DNA of 43,777 nucleotides from an uncultured Pelagibacteraceae bacterium (GCA_902596185.1 CACJSX010000005.1:1-43777); one strand, 5' to 3'; numbered from the stretch's first letter, positions 1-8,602 are shown. The notes: generated by a model not told the origin, from the letters alone. Numbers and translations are program-made.

Positions 1-704
1 TTAATCAAGAGTTTTTTGATGAAATAGACTCAATTGAAAACAAAATTTCTCAAGGAAGTACATTTGACACTATATTAGAAAATATTAATGTTGACATTAT
101 TGAAGTAAAAGAGTTTGTACCTAGCTCTAGTAAACAGATTAATGAAGATCTAATTTATTCTAAGAAAGAATCTAAAATAGACTTGATAGAAAGTGGTGAT
201 AACTTTTTACTTTATAATATTGATAATCAATATGCTCGAGCTCCAGATTTAAATGATGAAATCATTAAAGGAGAAATAATTGAGTTAATATATCAAAAAG
301 GTAAATTTGATTACAATAGAGAAATTATAGAGGAAATTCAGGAAAAGAAATTTGATGATTCAAAATTTGAAGAACTTGCAGGTTCAAATAAGGAATATTC
401 TTCTATTAATTCCATAGAAGATGATACGCTTATTGATATTAATTCAGTAAAAATGCTTTATGCGTTACCTGTAAATTCTTTTGCTCTAGTAAATAAAGAA
501 GATAAAATTTATTTAGTAAAAATTACTGGAACAAATAAAAATTCATTTAACAAAACTGATGAAAAATATCTTGAATTTGTAAATAGCCAAAATACAAATA
601 ATAGAAAAAGTATCTTACAATCGTATGATCAATTACTTAATGAAAAATATCAAGTTCAATTAAATCAAAAAACTATTGATAGAGTTAAAAATTATTTCAA
701 ATGA
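1..704 (+). CDS. ppiD: PpiD-like periplasmic peptidyl-prolyl isomerase/chaperone, C-terminal part (5' cut by window edge)
   Basis: The frame is open from base 3 to the TGA at 702-704, so the gene starts left of the window; the TTG at 183 is an internal codon. About 233 residues are visible. They are acidic, Lys/Asn-rich, soluble, and end in a Gln-rich helix with YQVQLNQKTIDRVKNYF, which resembles the tail of SurA-N/PpiD-type folding factors. The N-terminal membrane anchor and the parvulin core would lie outside or barely inside the window. Such proteins are inner-membrane anchored and help outer-membrane and secreted proteins fold in the periplasm. Context supports the call: in alphaproteobacteria ppiD commonly precedes trpE. 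The stop codon overlaps the trpE ATG (ATGA). The assignment rests on the tail and position, so it is moderately secure. Confidence 0.6.
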   Translation, partial: NQEFFDEIDSIENKISQGSTFDTILENINVDIIEVKEFVPSSSKQINEDLIYSKKESKIDLIESGDNFLLYNIDNQYARAPDLNDEIIKGEIIELIYQKGKFDYNREIIEEIQEKKFDDSKFEELAGSNKEYSSINSIEDDTLIDINSVKMLYALPVNSFALVNKEDKIYLVKITGTNKNSFNKTDEKYLEFVNSQNTNNRKSILQSYDQLLNEKYQVQLNQKTIDRVKNYFK

Positions 705-2161
705 TTATTAATCGAAGCTTCAAAGAATTTAAGTTTCGACATAGAAGCAAAAAAAATCAAATCATCTTTACTAAAAAGAAAGTAAAAAATGATGAGGAAG
801 TATTAAACCTAATCGATAATTTCCTAGAGGAAAAAAACAGTTTTGTATTTGAATCTGTAGAAAAAGGTAAAATCAAAGGCAGATATACAATATTTGGTAA
901 AAATCCTGATAAAATTTGGGAGTTTAATAATAATAATTCTTATCTAATTCAAACAAATAAAAAAAGGAAATTAAATGATAAACCAGATAAATTAATTGAA
1001 AAAATCATTGAAGATTTCAAGTTTGAAACTCCCAAAAATTTACCTAATATTTGTTCATTAATCTCTGGGTATTTTTCTTATGACTCAATCAGATACATAG
1101 AAAAAATTCCAAATAACTGTAAAAATGATCTTAATTTACCAGATGTAAGGCTTCTTCGTCCAAGAACTTTAGTCATTCATGACAATTTAAAAAAAGAAAT
1201 TTTTTACATATCTAATATTTTTAAAGATGAAAAAATTAAAAACTATAAAAATAAATATGAAGAAATTAAATCTGATTTGTTTAAATTAGTGATTCAGTCA
1301 TCAATTAAAAATATTGATAAAAAAATAATTCAAAAATCAAAAAATATAATAGTGAAATCTAACACTTCAAAAAATAAATTTTTATCAATGGTTAATAAAG
1401 CAAAAAAATATATTAAAATAGGAGATATTTTTCAGGTTGTTTTAAGCCAAAGATTTGAGGCAAAATTAACAAAGAAACCATTAGATATTTATAAAAAACT
1501 AAGAGTTACAAACCCTTCTCCTTTTATGTTTTTCTTTAATTTTGAGGATTTTCAAATAATTGGTGCAAGTCCTGAAATACTTGTGAGACTTAGGGATAAT
1601 AAAATTACTGTAAGACCAATCGCAGGAACTAGACCAAGGGGTAAAACTAAAAAGGAAGATCTTTTTTATGAAAGAGACCTACTTAGAGATAAAAAAGAAC
1701 TTTCAGAGCATTTGATGTTACTTGATTTGGGTAGAAATGATGCTGGTAAAGTCTCAAAGATAAATTCAGTAAAAGTTACAGAAAGCTTCATTATTGAAAG
1801 ATATTCTCATGTTATGCATATAGTTTCAAATGTAGTTGGGGAATATAATAAAAAATTTTCAAAATTTAAATCGCTCTTAGCTGGTTTTCCAGCAGGTACT
1901 GTTTCTGGAGCTCCAAAAATTAGAGCTATGGAAATTATAGATGAATTAGAAACATCAAAAAGAAAAGTTTATGCAGGCGGAATTGGATATTTTTCTGCAA
2001 ATGGAGAATTTGATACATGTATAGCCTTAAGAACTGCGGTTGCTAAAAATAAAAAATTTTATGTACAAGCAGGTGCAGGTATTGTTGCAGATAGTAAACC
2101 TAAAAATGAATATGAAGAAACAGTTAATAAAGCAAAAGCTTTAATTAATGCTTTAAGATGA
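701..2161 (+). CDS. trpE: Anthranilate synthase component I
   Basis: 486 residues. TrpE converts chorismate to anthranilate, using ammonia supplied by TrpG; this is the first committed step of tryptophan synthesis. The N-terminal part contains the FESVEKGKIKGRYT element (about residues 45-60), which corresponds to the LLES-type region involved in tryptophan feedback binding. The C-terminal chorismate-binding domain shows RPIAGTRPRG near residue 307, LGRND, and GTVSGAPKIRAMEI near residue 398. The ATG at 701 overlaps the previous stop, and the gene ends inside the trpG start (ATGATGA), so translation is probably coupled. Length is normal for the family. No Trp leader peptide or attenuator can precede it here, because the upstream gene overlaps the start. 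Confidence 0.96.
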   Translation: MIINRSFKEFKFRHRSKKNQIIFTKKKVKNDEEVLNLIDNFLEEKNSFVFESVEKGKIKGRYTIFGKNPDKIWEFNNNNSYLIQTNKKRKLNDKPDKLIEKIIEDFKFETPKNLPNICSLISGYFSYDSIRYIEKIPNNCKNDLNLPDVRLLRPRTLVIHDNLKKEIFYISNIFKDEKIKNYKNKYEEIKSDLFKLVIQSSIKNIDKKIIQKSKNIIVKSNTSKNKFLSMVNKAKKYIKIGDIFQVVLSQRFEAKLTKKPLDIYKKLRVTNPSPFMFFFNFEDFQIIGASPEILVRLRDNKITVRPIAGTRPRGKTKKEDLFYERDLLRDKKELSEHLMLLDLGRNDAGKVSKINSVKVTESFIIERYSHVMHIVSNVVGEYNKKFSKFKSLLAGFPAGTVSGAPKIRAMEIIDELETSKRKVYAGGIGYFSANGEFDTCIALRTAVAKNKKFYVQAGAGIVADSKPKNEYEETVNKAKALINALR

Positions 2162-2727
2162 TGAAAGTATTGTTAATAGATAATTACGATAGTTTTACTT
2201 TTAATTTGTATCACTATATCTCCTCATTAAATGTTAAAGTTGATGTAGTTAGAAATGATAAAATTAATTCTAAAGAAATCATTAAAAAGAAATATGATAA
2301 AATTGTTATTTCACCAGGACCAGGCAACCCAAATCAATCTGGCAATTGTATTAAAATATTGAAATCATTATATAAAGAATTACCTTTTCTAGGAGTATGT
2401 TTAGGTCATCAGATAATTGGACAAGTTTTTGGATCAAAAATTGTCCAAGCAAGAAAGCTAATGCACGGCAAAACAAGTAAAATCAAATCTAAAAAAATCG
2501 GTATTTTAAAAAACCTCCCAAATACATTTGAAGCTACCAGATACCATAGTTTGGTAATTGATAAAAAAACCTTATCAAAAGATCTAGAGATTACAGCAGC
2601 GACAGAAGATGGGATTATAATGGGTGTACAACATAAAAAATTTAATATTCATGGTGTACAATTCCATCCTGAAAGTATTAAAACTAAGTTTGGAATGAAA
2701 ATTCTTAAAAACTTTATTAACAATTAA
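2158..2727 (+). CDS. trpG: Anthranilate synthase component II (glutamine amidotransferase)
   Basis: 189 residues, a class I glutamine amidotransferase. It releases ammonia from glutamine and passes it to TrpE. The N-terminus reads LLIDNYDSFTFNL, the oxyanion-loop region has SPGPGNP, the nucleophile is Cys81 in GVCLGHQ, and the His170/Glu172 pair lies in GVQFHPES. Two ATG codons (2158 and 2161) are usable; both overlap the trpE stop. The homologous PabA of folate synthesis has the same fold, and a shared TrpG/PabA role is common in small genomes. The trp neighbours argue for the tryptophan role. Four bases separate it from trpD. Confidence 0.95.
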   Translation: MMKVLLIDNYDSFTFNLYHYISSLNVKVDVVRNDKINSKEIIKKKYDKIVISPGPGNPNQSGNCIKILKSLYKELPFLGVCLGHQIIGQVFGSKIVQARKLMHGKTSKIKSKKIGILKNLPNTFEATRYHSLVIDKKTLSKDLEITAATEDGIIMGVQHKKFNIHGVQFHPESIKTKFGMKILKNFINN

Positions 2728-2731
2728 ATTT

Positions 2732-3724
2732 ATGAAACAAATTTTAGAAAAACTTAAAAATAAACAAGATTTAACTTTTGAAGAAAGTAAAACTGCTTTT
2801 GAAATATTAATGACAGGAAAAGCCAGTGATGATGAAATTTTTGACTTTTTAACTTTACTATCTGAAAAAGGTGAAGTTTCAGATGAAATAGCAGGTGGAG
2901 TTTTTGTTCTGAGAGAAAAATCAAAACGGGTAAATGTAAGTGATTGTATTGATACTTGTGGTACTGGGGGTGATGGTATGAATACCCTCAATATTTCAAC
3001 TGCTTCTGCCCTACTTTTAGCTAGTATGGGTACAAAAGTTGCTAAGCATGGCAATAAAGCTGTTTCCTCGAAATGTGGGTCCGGTGATGTTTTAGAAGCT
3101 CTTAAAATTAAAATTGATTTAGAACCTGAGGATATAGAAAAAGAAATTAATACCAACAATTTTGGTTTTATGTTTGCACCAAACTATCATAGTGCGATGA
3201 GATTTGTAGGACCCGTAAGAAAAAAAATTGGAAAAAGAACCATTTTTAATATGATTGGTCCATTAAGTAATCCAGCTCTTGTAGAGAGACAAGTTGTAGG
3301 AGTTTTTGATAAAAAATTATTAAAAATTTTTGCAGAAGGACTTAAAAATTTAAATTTAAAATTTGCTTGGATAGTAAATAGCGAGGATGGATTAGATGAA
3401 ATATCTCCATATGCAGTCACTAATGTTATTCAATTAAAAGATGGTCAAATATCTGAAATAAAAATAGATCCAAATGCTTTAGAGGTTAATGCAGATAATT
3501 TTAAAAATCTAGTGGGTGATGATGCAAAATTTAATGCTGATAAGATGATTGAAATTTTTAAAGGTAAAGATAATGACTTTTCAAAAGCAGTTTGTTTAAA
3601 TGCTGCAGCAGGTTTAATTGTTGGAGAAAAATTTTCAGACTTTTCTGAAGCATATAATTACACAAGAGAATTTATCCTTTCTGGAAAAACTTTTTTACAT
3701 CTAGAAAAAATTCAAAATGTCTGA
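2732..3724 (+). CDS. trpD: Anthranilate phosphoribosyltransferase
   Basis: 330 residues. TrpD transfers the phosphoribosyl group of PRPP to anthranilate, giving phosphoribosyl-anthranilate. The PRPP-binding glycine loop DTCGTGGDG lies around residues 73-81, followed by NISTASALL and KHGNKAVSSKCGSGDVLE. Further conserved elements are FAPNYHSAMR, GKRTIFNMIGPLSNPA and DGLDEISP. Together these cover a full class IV phosphoribosyltransferase fold. It is third in the trpEGDC cluster, and its last 8 bases overlap trpC. An anthranilate transferase fused to the amidotransferase, as in enterobacteria, is not present; the two are separate genes, as is usual in alphaproteobacteria. Confidence 0.96.
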   Translation: MKQILEKLKNKQDLTFEESKTAFEILMTGKASDDEIFDFLTLLSEKGEVSDEIAGGVFVLREKSKRVNVSDCIDTCGTGGDGMNTLNISTASALLLASMGTKVAKHGNKAVSSKCGSGDVLEALKIKIDLEPEDIEKEINTNNFGFMFAPNYHSAMRFVGPVRKKIGKRTIFNMIGPLSNPALVERQVVGVFDKKLLKIFAEGLKNLNLKFAWIVNSEDGLDEISPYAVTNVIQLKDGQISEIKIDPNALEVNADNFKNLVGDDAKFNADKMIEIFKGKDNDFSKAVCLNAAAGLIVGEKFSDFSEAYNYTREFILSGKTFLHLEKIQNV

Positions 3725-4508
3725 AAATATACTTCAAAATATCATTCAAAAGAAAATTGAAAAAGTTGATAAATTAAAAAAATCTCTAGATCTTAAAACT
3801 TTGGATAAATTAATTAATAAAAACAACAGCTATATTAATTTTAAAGAGAAAATAGAAAATAATATTAAAAATAATAAAACTTCAATTATTGCTGAAATTA
3901 AAAAAACAAGTCCTTCAGCGGGTATAATAATTGATGATTATAATCCTGTAGATATTGCTCAAATTTATTTAAATAATAAGGCAACTTGCCTTTCAGTTTT
4001 AACAGAAGAAGATTATTTTTTAGGAAATTTAATTCACATAAGCAAAATTAAAGACAAAATAAATTTACCTATATTGTGTAAGGATTTTTTTATCGATAAA
4101 TTTCAAATACCTTTAGCAAAAAGTTATGGTGCAGATGCTATTTTAATTATTTTGGCTGGGGTTTCAGATGATCTTGCTTATGAATTATACGATGAAGCTA
4201 TGAAATACAATATGTCGGTTATAGTTGAAGTTCATACAGTGGAAGAAGCTAAAAAAGCATTAAATTTTAAAGATGCATTAATTGGAATAAACAATAGAAA
4301 TTTAAAAACACTTAAAACTGATATAAATACAACTTATGATATTTATGATGTTGTAAAAAGTCACAAAGGTCCTTTAATATCTGAAAGTGGAATTAAGAAT
4401 AAAGAAGAACTATTAGAGCTTAATAACAAAACATCAATTAACACTTTTTTAATTGGTGAATCACTTTTGAAAAACTTAGATAAAAATTCTATATTTTCAG
4501 TTTTATAG
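3717..4508 (+). CDS. trpC: Indole-3-glycerol phosphate synthase
   Basis: 263 residues, a TIM-barrel enzyme. It closes the ring of carboxyphenylamino-deoxyribulose phosphate to give indole-3-glycerol phosphate. Visible signatures are AEIKKTSPSAG (first catalytic lysine region), LCKDFFID (catalytic lysine), VIVEVHT, IGINNRNLKT, ISESGI and the terminal phosphate-binding IGESLL. It is monofunctional: there is no TrpF (PRA isomerase) domain. The trpF, trpB and trpA genes are not in the window and must lie elsewhere if the pathway is complete. It overlaps trpD by 8 bases. The next gene, lexA, begins 89 bases on and has its own regulatory region. Confidence 0.96.
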   Translation: MSENILQNIIQKKIEKVDKLKKSLDLKTLDKLINKNNSYINFKEKIENNIKNNKTSIIAEIKKTSPSAGIIIDDYNPVDIAQIYLNNKATCLSVLTEEDYFLGNLIHISKIKDKINLPILCKDFFIDKFQIPLAKSYGADAILIILAGVSDDLAYELYDEAMKYNMSVIVEVHTVEEAKKALNFKDALIGINNRNLKTLKTDINTTYDIYDVVKSHKGPLISESGIKNKEELLELNNKTSINTFLIGESLLKNLDKNSIFSVL

Positions 4509-4558
4509 TCAAATAAAGCCCTATTTTACTAGTTTTTTTTAGTATTGTTAATTTAAAA

Positions 4559-4595
4559 GAACTTTTATAGAACATTGTTTGTACGATATTTGTTC
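4559..4595 (+). promoter_or_regulatory. Candidate LexA operator (SOS box array) upstream of lexA
   Basis: Four half-site-like tetramers begin at 4559 (GAAC), 4570 (GAAC), 4581 (GTAC) and 4592 (GTTC), each exactly 11 bases apart. The first pair is a perfect GAAC-N7-GAAC, the reverse complement of the alphaproteobacterial SOS box GTTC-N7-GTTC. The second pair is the direct form with one mismatch. The perfect box overlaps a likely -10 element TATAGA at 4566-4571; the -35 is poorly defined. The last tetramer ends two bases before the lexA ATG at 4598. Position, known family box and phasing all fit LexA autorepression; binding itself is inferred. Confidence 0.72.
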
Positions 4596-4597
4596 TT

Positions 4598-5275
4598 ATG
4601 CTAACAAAAAAACAAAAAAACCTACTTTTATTTATCAACAAGAAGTTGAGAAGTTCTGGCGTATCTCCTTCGTATGAAGAAATGAAACAGTCTCTTAATT
4701 TAAAATCTAAATCAGGTATTCACAGGTTGATTAGTGCTTTAGAGGAAAGAGGTTTTATTAAAAGATTAGCTCACAAAGCAAGAGCATTAGAGGTAATTAA
4801 ATTACCAGAGACCGCCTCTGCAAATGATATTTATAATAGCTTTTCGCCAAGTGTAATTAAAGGTGGATTAGATGAAGAACAAACTAATTCTGATGAAATT
4901 GAAGTACCAGTTCTTGGAAAAATTGCTGCAGGAACGCCTGTTGAAGCAATACAAAATGAAGTTTCTAGAATTCCCCTGCCAAATAATTTAGAAAAAAATG
5001 GAGATTACTTTGGATTGAAAGTTCAAGGTGACTCTATGATAGATGCAGGTATTCATGAAGGCGATACAGTTATTATAAAAAGAACTGACACTGCCGATAA
5101 TGGTAAAATTGTTGTAGCATTGATTGATGAGCATGAAGCTATGTTAAAAAGAATTAGAAAAAAAGGCAAAGTTGTAGCCCTTGAAAGTGCCAATAGAAAC
5201 TATGAAACTAAGATTTTTGGACCTGATAGAGTAAAAGTTCAAGGAGTTTTAGTATCTTTATATAGAAACTTCTAA
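4598..5275 (+). CDS. lexA: LexA repressor, SOS regulator and self-cleaving protease
   Basis: 225 residues. LexA represses DNA-damage genes and cleaves itself when stimulated by RecA filaments. The N-terminal winged helix-turn-helix (about 1-70) includes SPSYEEMKQSL and SKSGIHRLI, typical of alphaproteobacterial LexA. An acidic linker follows. The self-cleavage bond is Ala111-Gly112 in KIAAGTP. The catalytic serine is Ser146 in QGDSMIDAG and the lysine is Lys184 in AMLKRI, a spacing like that of E. coli Ser119/Lys156. The ATG at 4598 gives exactly the family N-terminus. There is no clear Shine-Dalgarno, and the upstream operator comes within two bases of the start, so the mRNA leader is probably short. 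It sits between trpC and gltX. Confidence 0.96.
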   Translation: MLTKKQKNLLLFINKKLRSSGVSPSYEEMKQSLNLKSKSGIHRLISALEERGFIKRLAHKARALEVIKLPETASANDIYNSFSPSVIKGGLDEEQTNSDEIEVPVLGKIAAGTPVEAIQNEVSRIPLPNNLEKNGDYFGLKVQGDSMIDAGIHEGDTVIIKRTDTADNGKIVVALIDEHEAMLKRIRKKGKVVALESANRNYETKIFGPDRVKVQGVLVSLYRNF

Positions 5276-5297
5276 AAAAATAGTCTAAACAACATTG

Positions 5298-6698
5298 ATG
5301 TCTAAAGTAGCAACACGTTTTGCACCGTCCCCTACTGGAGCTCTTCACATTGGAGGGGTTAGAACCGCGTTATTTAATTGGTTGTTCTCTAAAAATCAAA
5401 AAGGAACTTTTCACCTAAGAATTGAAGATACTGATAAAGAAAGATCTAAAGATGAACATAAAAAACAGATTATTAATTCTTTAAAATGGCTTGGTATTGA
5501 GCATGATGGGGATGAATACATTCAATCAAGTAAAATAAATGATCATATTAAAGTTGCAAATGAATTACTTAAAAATGGTAATGCGTATAAATGTTATTGC
5601 TCAGCAGAAGAAATAGAAGAGCAAAAGAAAAGAGCTAGACAAAAAAAACTTCCGTATATCTACAATAGAAAATGGAGAGATATACCAGAAACTAATGCTC
5701 CTGAAGGTATAAAACCAGTAATAAGATTTAAAAGTAAAATAGAAGGATCAACAATACTTAAAGATTTGGTTCAAGGTGATGTTGAAATTGAAAATAGTAC
5801 AATTGAAGATTTTATAATCTTAAGAAATGATGGTTCACCAACATATAATTTATCTGCGACTGTAGATGATCATCAAATGAAAATGACACATATAATTAGA
5901 GGAGATGATCATAAAATTAATACATTTAAACAAATGCAAATTTATGAAGCAATGAATTGGGATTTACCAAAGTTTGCACATATACCCCTTATTCATACTA
6001 TAGAAGGTAAAAAGTTATCAAAAAGAGACAATGCATCAACATTAGATGATTATTCCAAAATCGGCATAATGCCTGATGCATTAAGGAATTATTTACTTAG
6101 ATTAGGTTGGTCTTATGAGGATAAGGAAATCTTTACTTTAGATGAGAGTATTAAACACTTCAACATAGAAGGTATAGGAAAGTCACCATCTAAGTTAGAT
6201 ATGAGTAGAATTTTATCAATGAATGAGCATTACATTAAAAATATTGATGAAAATGATTTATTCAATCAACTTACTGAATATTGCAAATTATATAAAAGTG
6301 AAATTAAATCAGATAAAAAAGATAACATAAAAAAATCTCTAACTTTCTTAAAGAACAAAGCCAAAACATTAGAAGATATATTTAATAATGGTCAATATAT
6401 TATGGTAGATGAAGTAAAGTTTAATCAGGACGATATTAAACTAATTGATGACAAGGCAAAAAAAGTCATTTCTGATTTTTCTAATAAATTTGCTGCCGTT
6501 GATAAAATTAGCAAAGAAACATTAGAGCCGATAGTAAATGATTTAATTAAATCAAACGATACAAATTTTAAAGGCGTTGGACAACCTTTGAGAATAGCTT
6601 TAACAGGTTCAAAATTTGGGCCTGGTATATATGATATAATTATTTCTCTAGGAAAAGAGGAAGTAACAAAAAGATTAACTAACAAGATAATTGTTTAA
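5298..6698 (+). CDS. gltX: Glutamyl-tRNA synthetase
   Basis: 466 residues, class I aminoacyl-tRNA synthetase. It charges tRNA-Glu, and in many alphaproteobacteria also tRNA-Gln before GatCAB amidation. The N-terminus has TRFAPSPTGALHIGG with the HIGH-type motif. LRIEDTDKERS follows, and the KMSKS-equivalent is KKLSKRDNA near residue 240. The anticodon-binding C-terminal part ends with GQPLRIALTGSKFGPGIYDII. I chose the ATG at 5298 over the in-frame TTG one codon upstream, because it gives the usual N-terminus. The gene follows lexA by 22 bases. Its 3' end overlaps the convergent lpxB by 24 bases, so there is no space for a terminator. Many alphaproteobacteria carry a second gltX; none is here. 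Confidence 0.95.
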   Translation: MSKVATRFAPSPTGALHIGGVRTALFNWLFSKNQKGTFHLRIEDTDKERSKDEHKKQIINSLKWLGIEHDGDEYIQSSKINDHIKVANELLKNGNAYKCYCSAEEIEEQKKRARQKKLPYIYNRKWRDIPETNAPEGIKPVIRFKSKIEGSTILKDLVQGDVEIENSTIEDFIILRNDGSPTYNLSATVDDHQMKMTHIIRGDDHKINTFKQMQIYEAMNWDLPKFAHIPLIHTIEGKKLSKRDNASTLDDYSKIGIMPDALRNYLLRLGWSYEDKEIFTLDESIKHFNIEGIGKSPSKLDMSRILSMNEHYIKNIDENDLFNQLTEYCKLYKSEIKSDKKDNIKKSLTFLKNKAKTLEDIFNNGQYIMVDEVKFNQDDIKLIDDKAKKVISDFSNKFAAVDKISKETLEPIVNDLIKSNDTNFKGVGQPLRIALTGSKFGPGIYDIIISLGKEEVTKRLTNKIIV

Positions 6699-7811
6699 TA
6701 CTGAAGCAGCCTCATCAGAGGATGAAGTTTTAGATCTAATTTTAGTTAAAGTTTCCTCACAATCACTAATTTGTTTTTTCATTAATTCTGGATTTTTTAA
6801 AAAGTAAACAACAGAATTATAAATCTCTTTAGCATTACATTCTTTTTGAATTAATTCTGGAATTATTTCTTTGTTATTTATAATATTGATGATGTTAGCA
6901 AATTTTATTTTTACTAACATTTTGACAATCAAAAAATTTAAAAAATTCATTTTATAAATAATTATCGAGGGAACTTTCGCATTACAGATTTCAAGAGAAA
7001 TTGTTCCAGATTTTGAAACTGCAAAAATAGAATTATTCAATACTTGTTTTTTTATATCTTCATCAGAAATAACCTCAATATTTTCTAAATTGGCATTATT
7101 TATTTCAACATTGATTAAATTTTTATTTTCATCAGTTGCATGAAAAACAAAAGTGAAATTATCAAATTTTTTATTCATTAAATTTATAAAATCAATCAAT
7201 ATTGGTAAGAGTAAATTTACTTCAGATGATCTACTACCACAAAAAAGTGAAATAATTTTTTTATCACTAGATATAATATTAGATAGATCTGTTCTATTTT
7301 TTGTTTCTTGTTCTAATAGTGGATGGCCAACAAAAGTATTTGGAATATTTTCTTTATCAAAATATTTTTTTTCAAAATCAAATAATAACAAAACATGATC
7401 TAAAAATTTTTTAAATTTTTTAACTCTACCCTTACGCCATACCCATACTTGAGGAGCAACATAATGAACAGTCTTTATTTCATTGTTTTTTTTTTTTACT
7501 TTTTCAGCAACTCTTAATGTAAAATCAGGACTATCAACACTAAATAAAACATCAGGATTAAATTTTATTATCTCTTCTACGGTTTTATTTATTTTATTTT
7601 TTATTTTAAAAATGTTTAACAAAACACTTGTGAAACCAATATAGGTAATTTCTTTAAGATCAAAAATAGATTTTATTCCTAATGAATTTAAATGTGTTCC
7701 ACCGACACAAGAAAATTCAATATTAGGATCTTTTTTTTGAAGTTGAGATATGACTTTAGAAGCAAGTTTATCTCCAGAAGGTTCACCAGTAAGTATAAAA
7801 ATCTTTTTCAT
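6675..7811 (-). CDS. lpxB: Lipid-A-disaccharide synthase
   Basis: 378 residues, a GT-B-type glycosyltransferase. It joins UDP-2,3-diacylglucosamine to lipid X to form the lipid A disaccharide at the inner membrane. Visible elements are the N-terminal ILTGEPSGDKLAS, FSCVGGTHL, SVDSPDFTLR, HYVAPQVWVWRKGR, FVGHPLLE and SLFCGSRSSEV; the C-terminal half has SKSGTISLEIC. These cover the whole enzyme. It is the last gene of the minus-strand chain, overlaps lpxI by 4 bases at its start, and overlaps gltX by 24 bases at its 3' end. The strand carries an A12 homopolymer (plus-strand T run 7486-7497) inside the reading frame, a site where polymerase or sequencing slippage is likely. Confidence 0.94.
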   Translation of the reverse strand: MKKIFILTGEPSGDKLASKVISQLQKKDPNIEFSCVGGTHLNSLGIKSIFDLKEITYIGFTSVLLNIFKIKNKINKTVEEIIKFNPDVLFSVDSPDFTLRVAEKVKKKNNEIKTVHYVAPQVWVWRKGRVKKFKKFLDHVLLLFDFEKKYFDKENIPNTFVGHPLLEQETKNRTDLSNIISSDKKIISLFCGSRSSEVNLLLPILIDFINLMNKKFDNFTFVFHATDENKNLINVEINNANLENIEVISDEDIKKQVLNNSIFAVSKSGTISLEICNAKVPSIIIYKMNFLNFLIVKMLVKIKFANIINIINNKEIIPELIQKECNAKEIYNSVVYFLKNPELMKKQISDCEETLTKIRSKTSSSDEAASVLNNYLVS

Positions 7812-8602
7812 ATTACAGAGATAAACATCTTATTTTTATTAGCAAAGTTAATACATTTTCTTTGATCCAAAAAAACATGTTGTTTATTTTTAACAACAAT
7901 CCCTTTCAATCCTGCAGTTTTACTTTGTTTTAAAGTCTTTAATCCAATGGTAGGTAGATCAATTCTTAGGTCTTGTTTCTTTTTTGGAAACTTTACTAAG
8001 ACACCGTGATTTCTAAATTTTTTACTTTTACTTTTTTCAAGCATTTTTTGGGTTCCACCTTTTCCTTCAATAGAAACTACCTTTTTATTTCTAACCACAA
8101 CCCCCTGACTAAAATTATATTGTTTTAAATTATTTAATGTTTTTACTGCTTTTTTAATATCTAGTTGATCTTGCTTATTTGGTTTGATTTTTGAAAAATT
8201 TCCTTTCTTTAAGGATAATTCTGAATTAAATGTAAGTGAATTTTCAGTTTTAATCTTATTTTGATCTAATATTTTAATAATTTCTTTAAGTATAGCAGCA
8301 TCTCCAAGCTTTGAGGCTTTAATTATTCTAGGAATATAATAAATTCCTTTTAAATCTAATTTCAATTTAGAAAAGTTTGGTTTATTTACTCTTCCAGCAA
8401 ATAAGACTTTTTTACATTTATTTTCTTTAAGAATGTTAATAATTTTACCAAACTGACCTATTGATACTGCGTAAGATTTTTTATTTTTTTTAAATTTCTT
8501 TGATTTTGATAAATCAACTATCAAATACTTTATTTTCTTTTTTTTGATAGTTTTAAGAATTTCGTTTGGAAAATCAGTATCACCAAAAATTAATCCTATC
8601 AT
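7808..8602 (-). CDS. lpxI: UDP-2,3-diacylglucosamine pyrophosphatase, LpxI type (DUF1009)
   Basis: 264 residues, very basic. LpxI hydrolyses UDP-2,3-diacylglucosamine to lipid X and UMP; it replaces LpxH in alphaproteobacteria and several other groups. The N-terminal part begins IGLIFGDTDFPNEIL. The central and C-terminal catalytic region has the family-like stretches FAGRVNKP, LGDAAILK, QGVVVRNKKVVSIEGKGGT, RIDLPTIGLKTL and GIVVKNKQHVFLD. The position between lpxA and lpxB matches LpxI, not LpxH. One base separates it from lpxA, and its end overlaps lpxB by four. The metal-dependent LpxH phosphoesterase motifs are absent. Confidence 0.9.
   Translation of the reverse strand: MIGLIFGDTDFPNEILKTIKKKKIKYLIVDLSKSKKFKKNKKSYAVSIGQFGKIINILKENKCKKVLFAGRVNKPNFSKLKLDLKGIYYIPRIIKASKLGDAAILKEIIKILDQNKIKTENSLTFNSELSLKKGNFSKIKPNKQDQLDIKKAVKTLNNLKQYNFSQGVVVRNKKVVSIEGKGGTQKMLEKSKSKKFRNHGVLVKFPKKKQDLRIDLPTIGLKTLKQSKTAGLKGIVVKNKQHVFLDQRKCINFANKNKMFISVI

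Noticed and set aside
2584..3159. Minus-strand open frame of 191 codons opposite trpG/trpD
   Set aside because: Fully antisense to two clear tryptophan genes and of Ser/Leu-rich shadow composition, with no recognisable domain.
4527..4544. TACTA-T-rich-TAGTA inverted repeat after trpC as a terminator
   Set aside because: The stem has only five A/T-rich pairs and no U tract follows it; too weak to call an intrinsic terminator.
5295..5297. TTG as the gltX start
   Set aside because: An ATG follows directly in frame and gives the usual N-terminus; the TTG adds one codon only.
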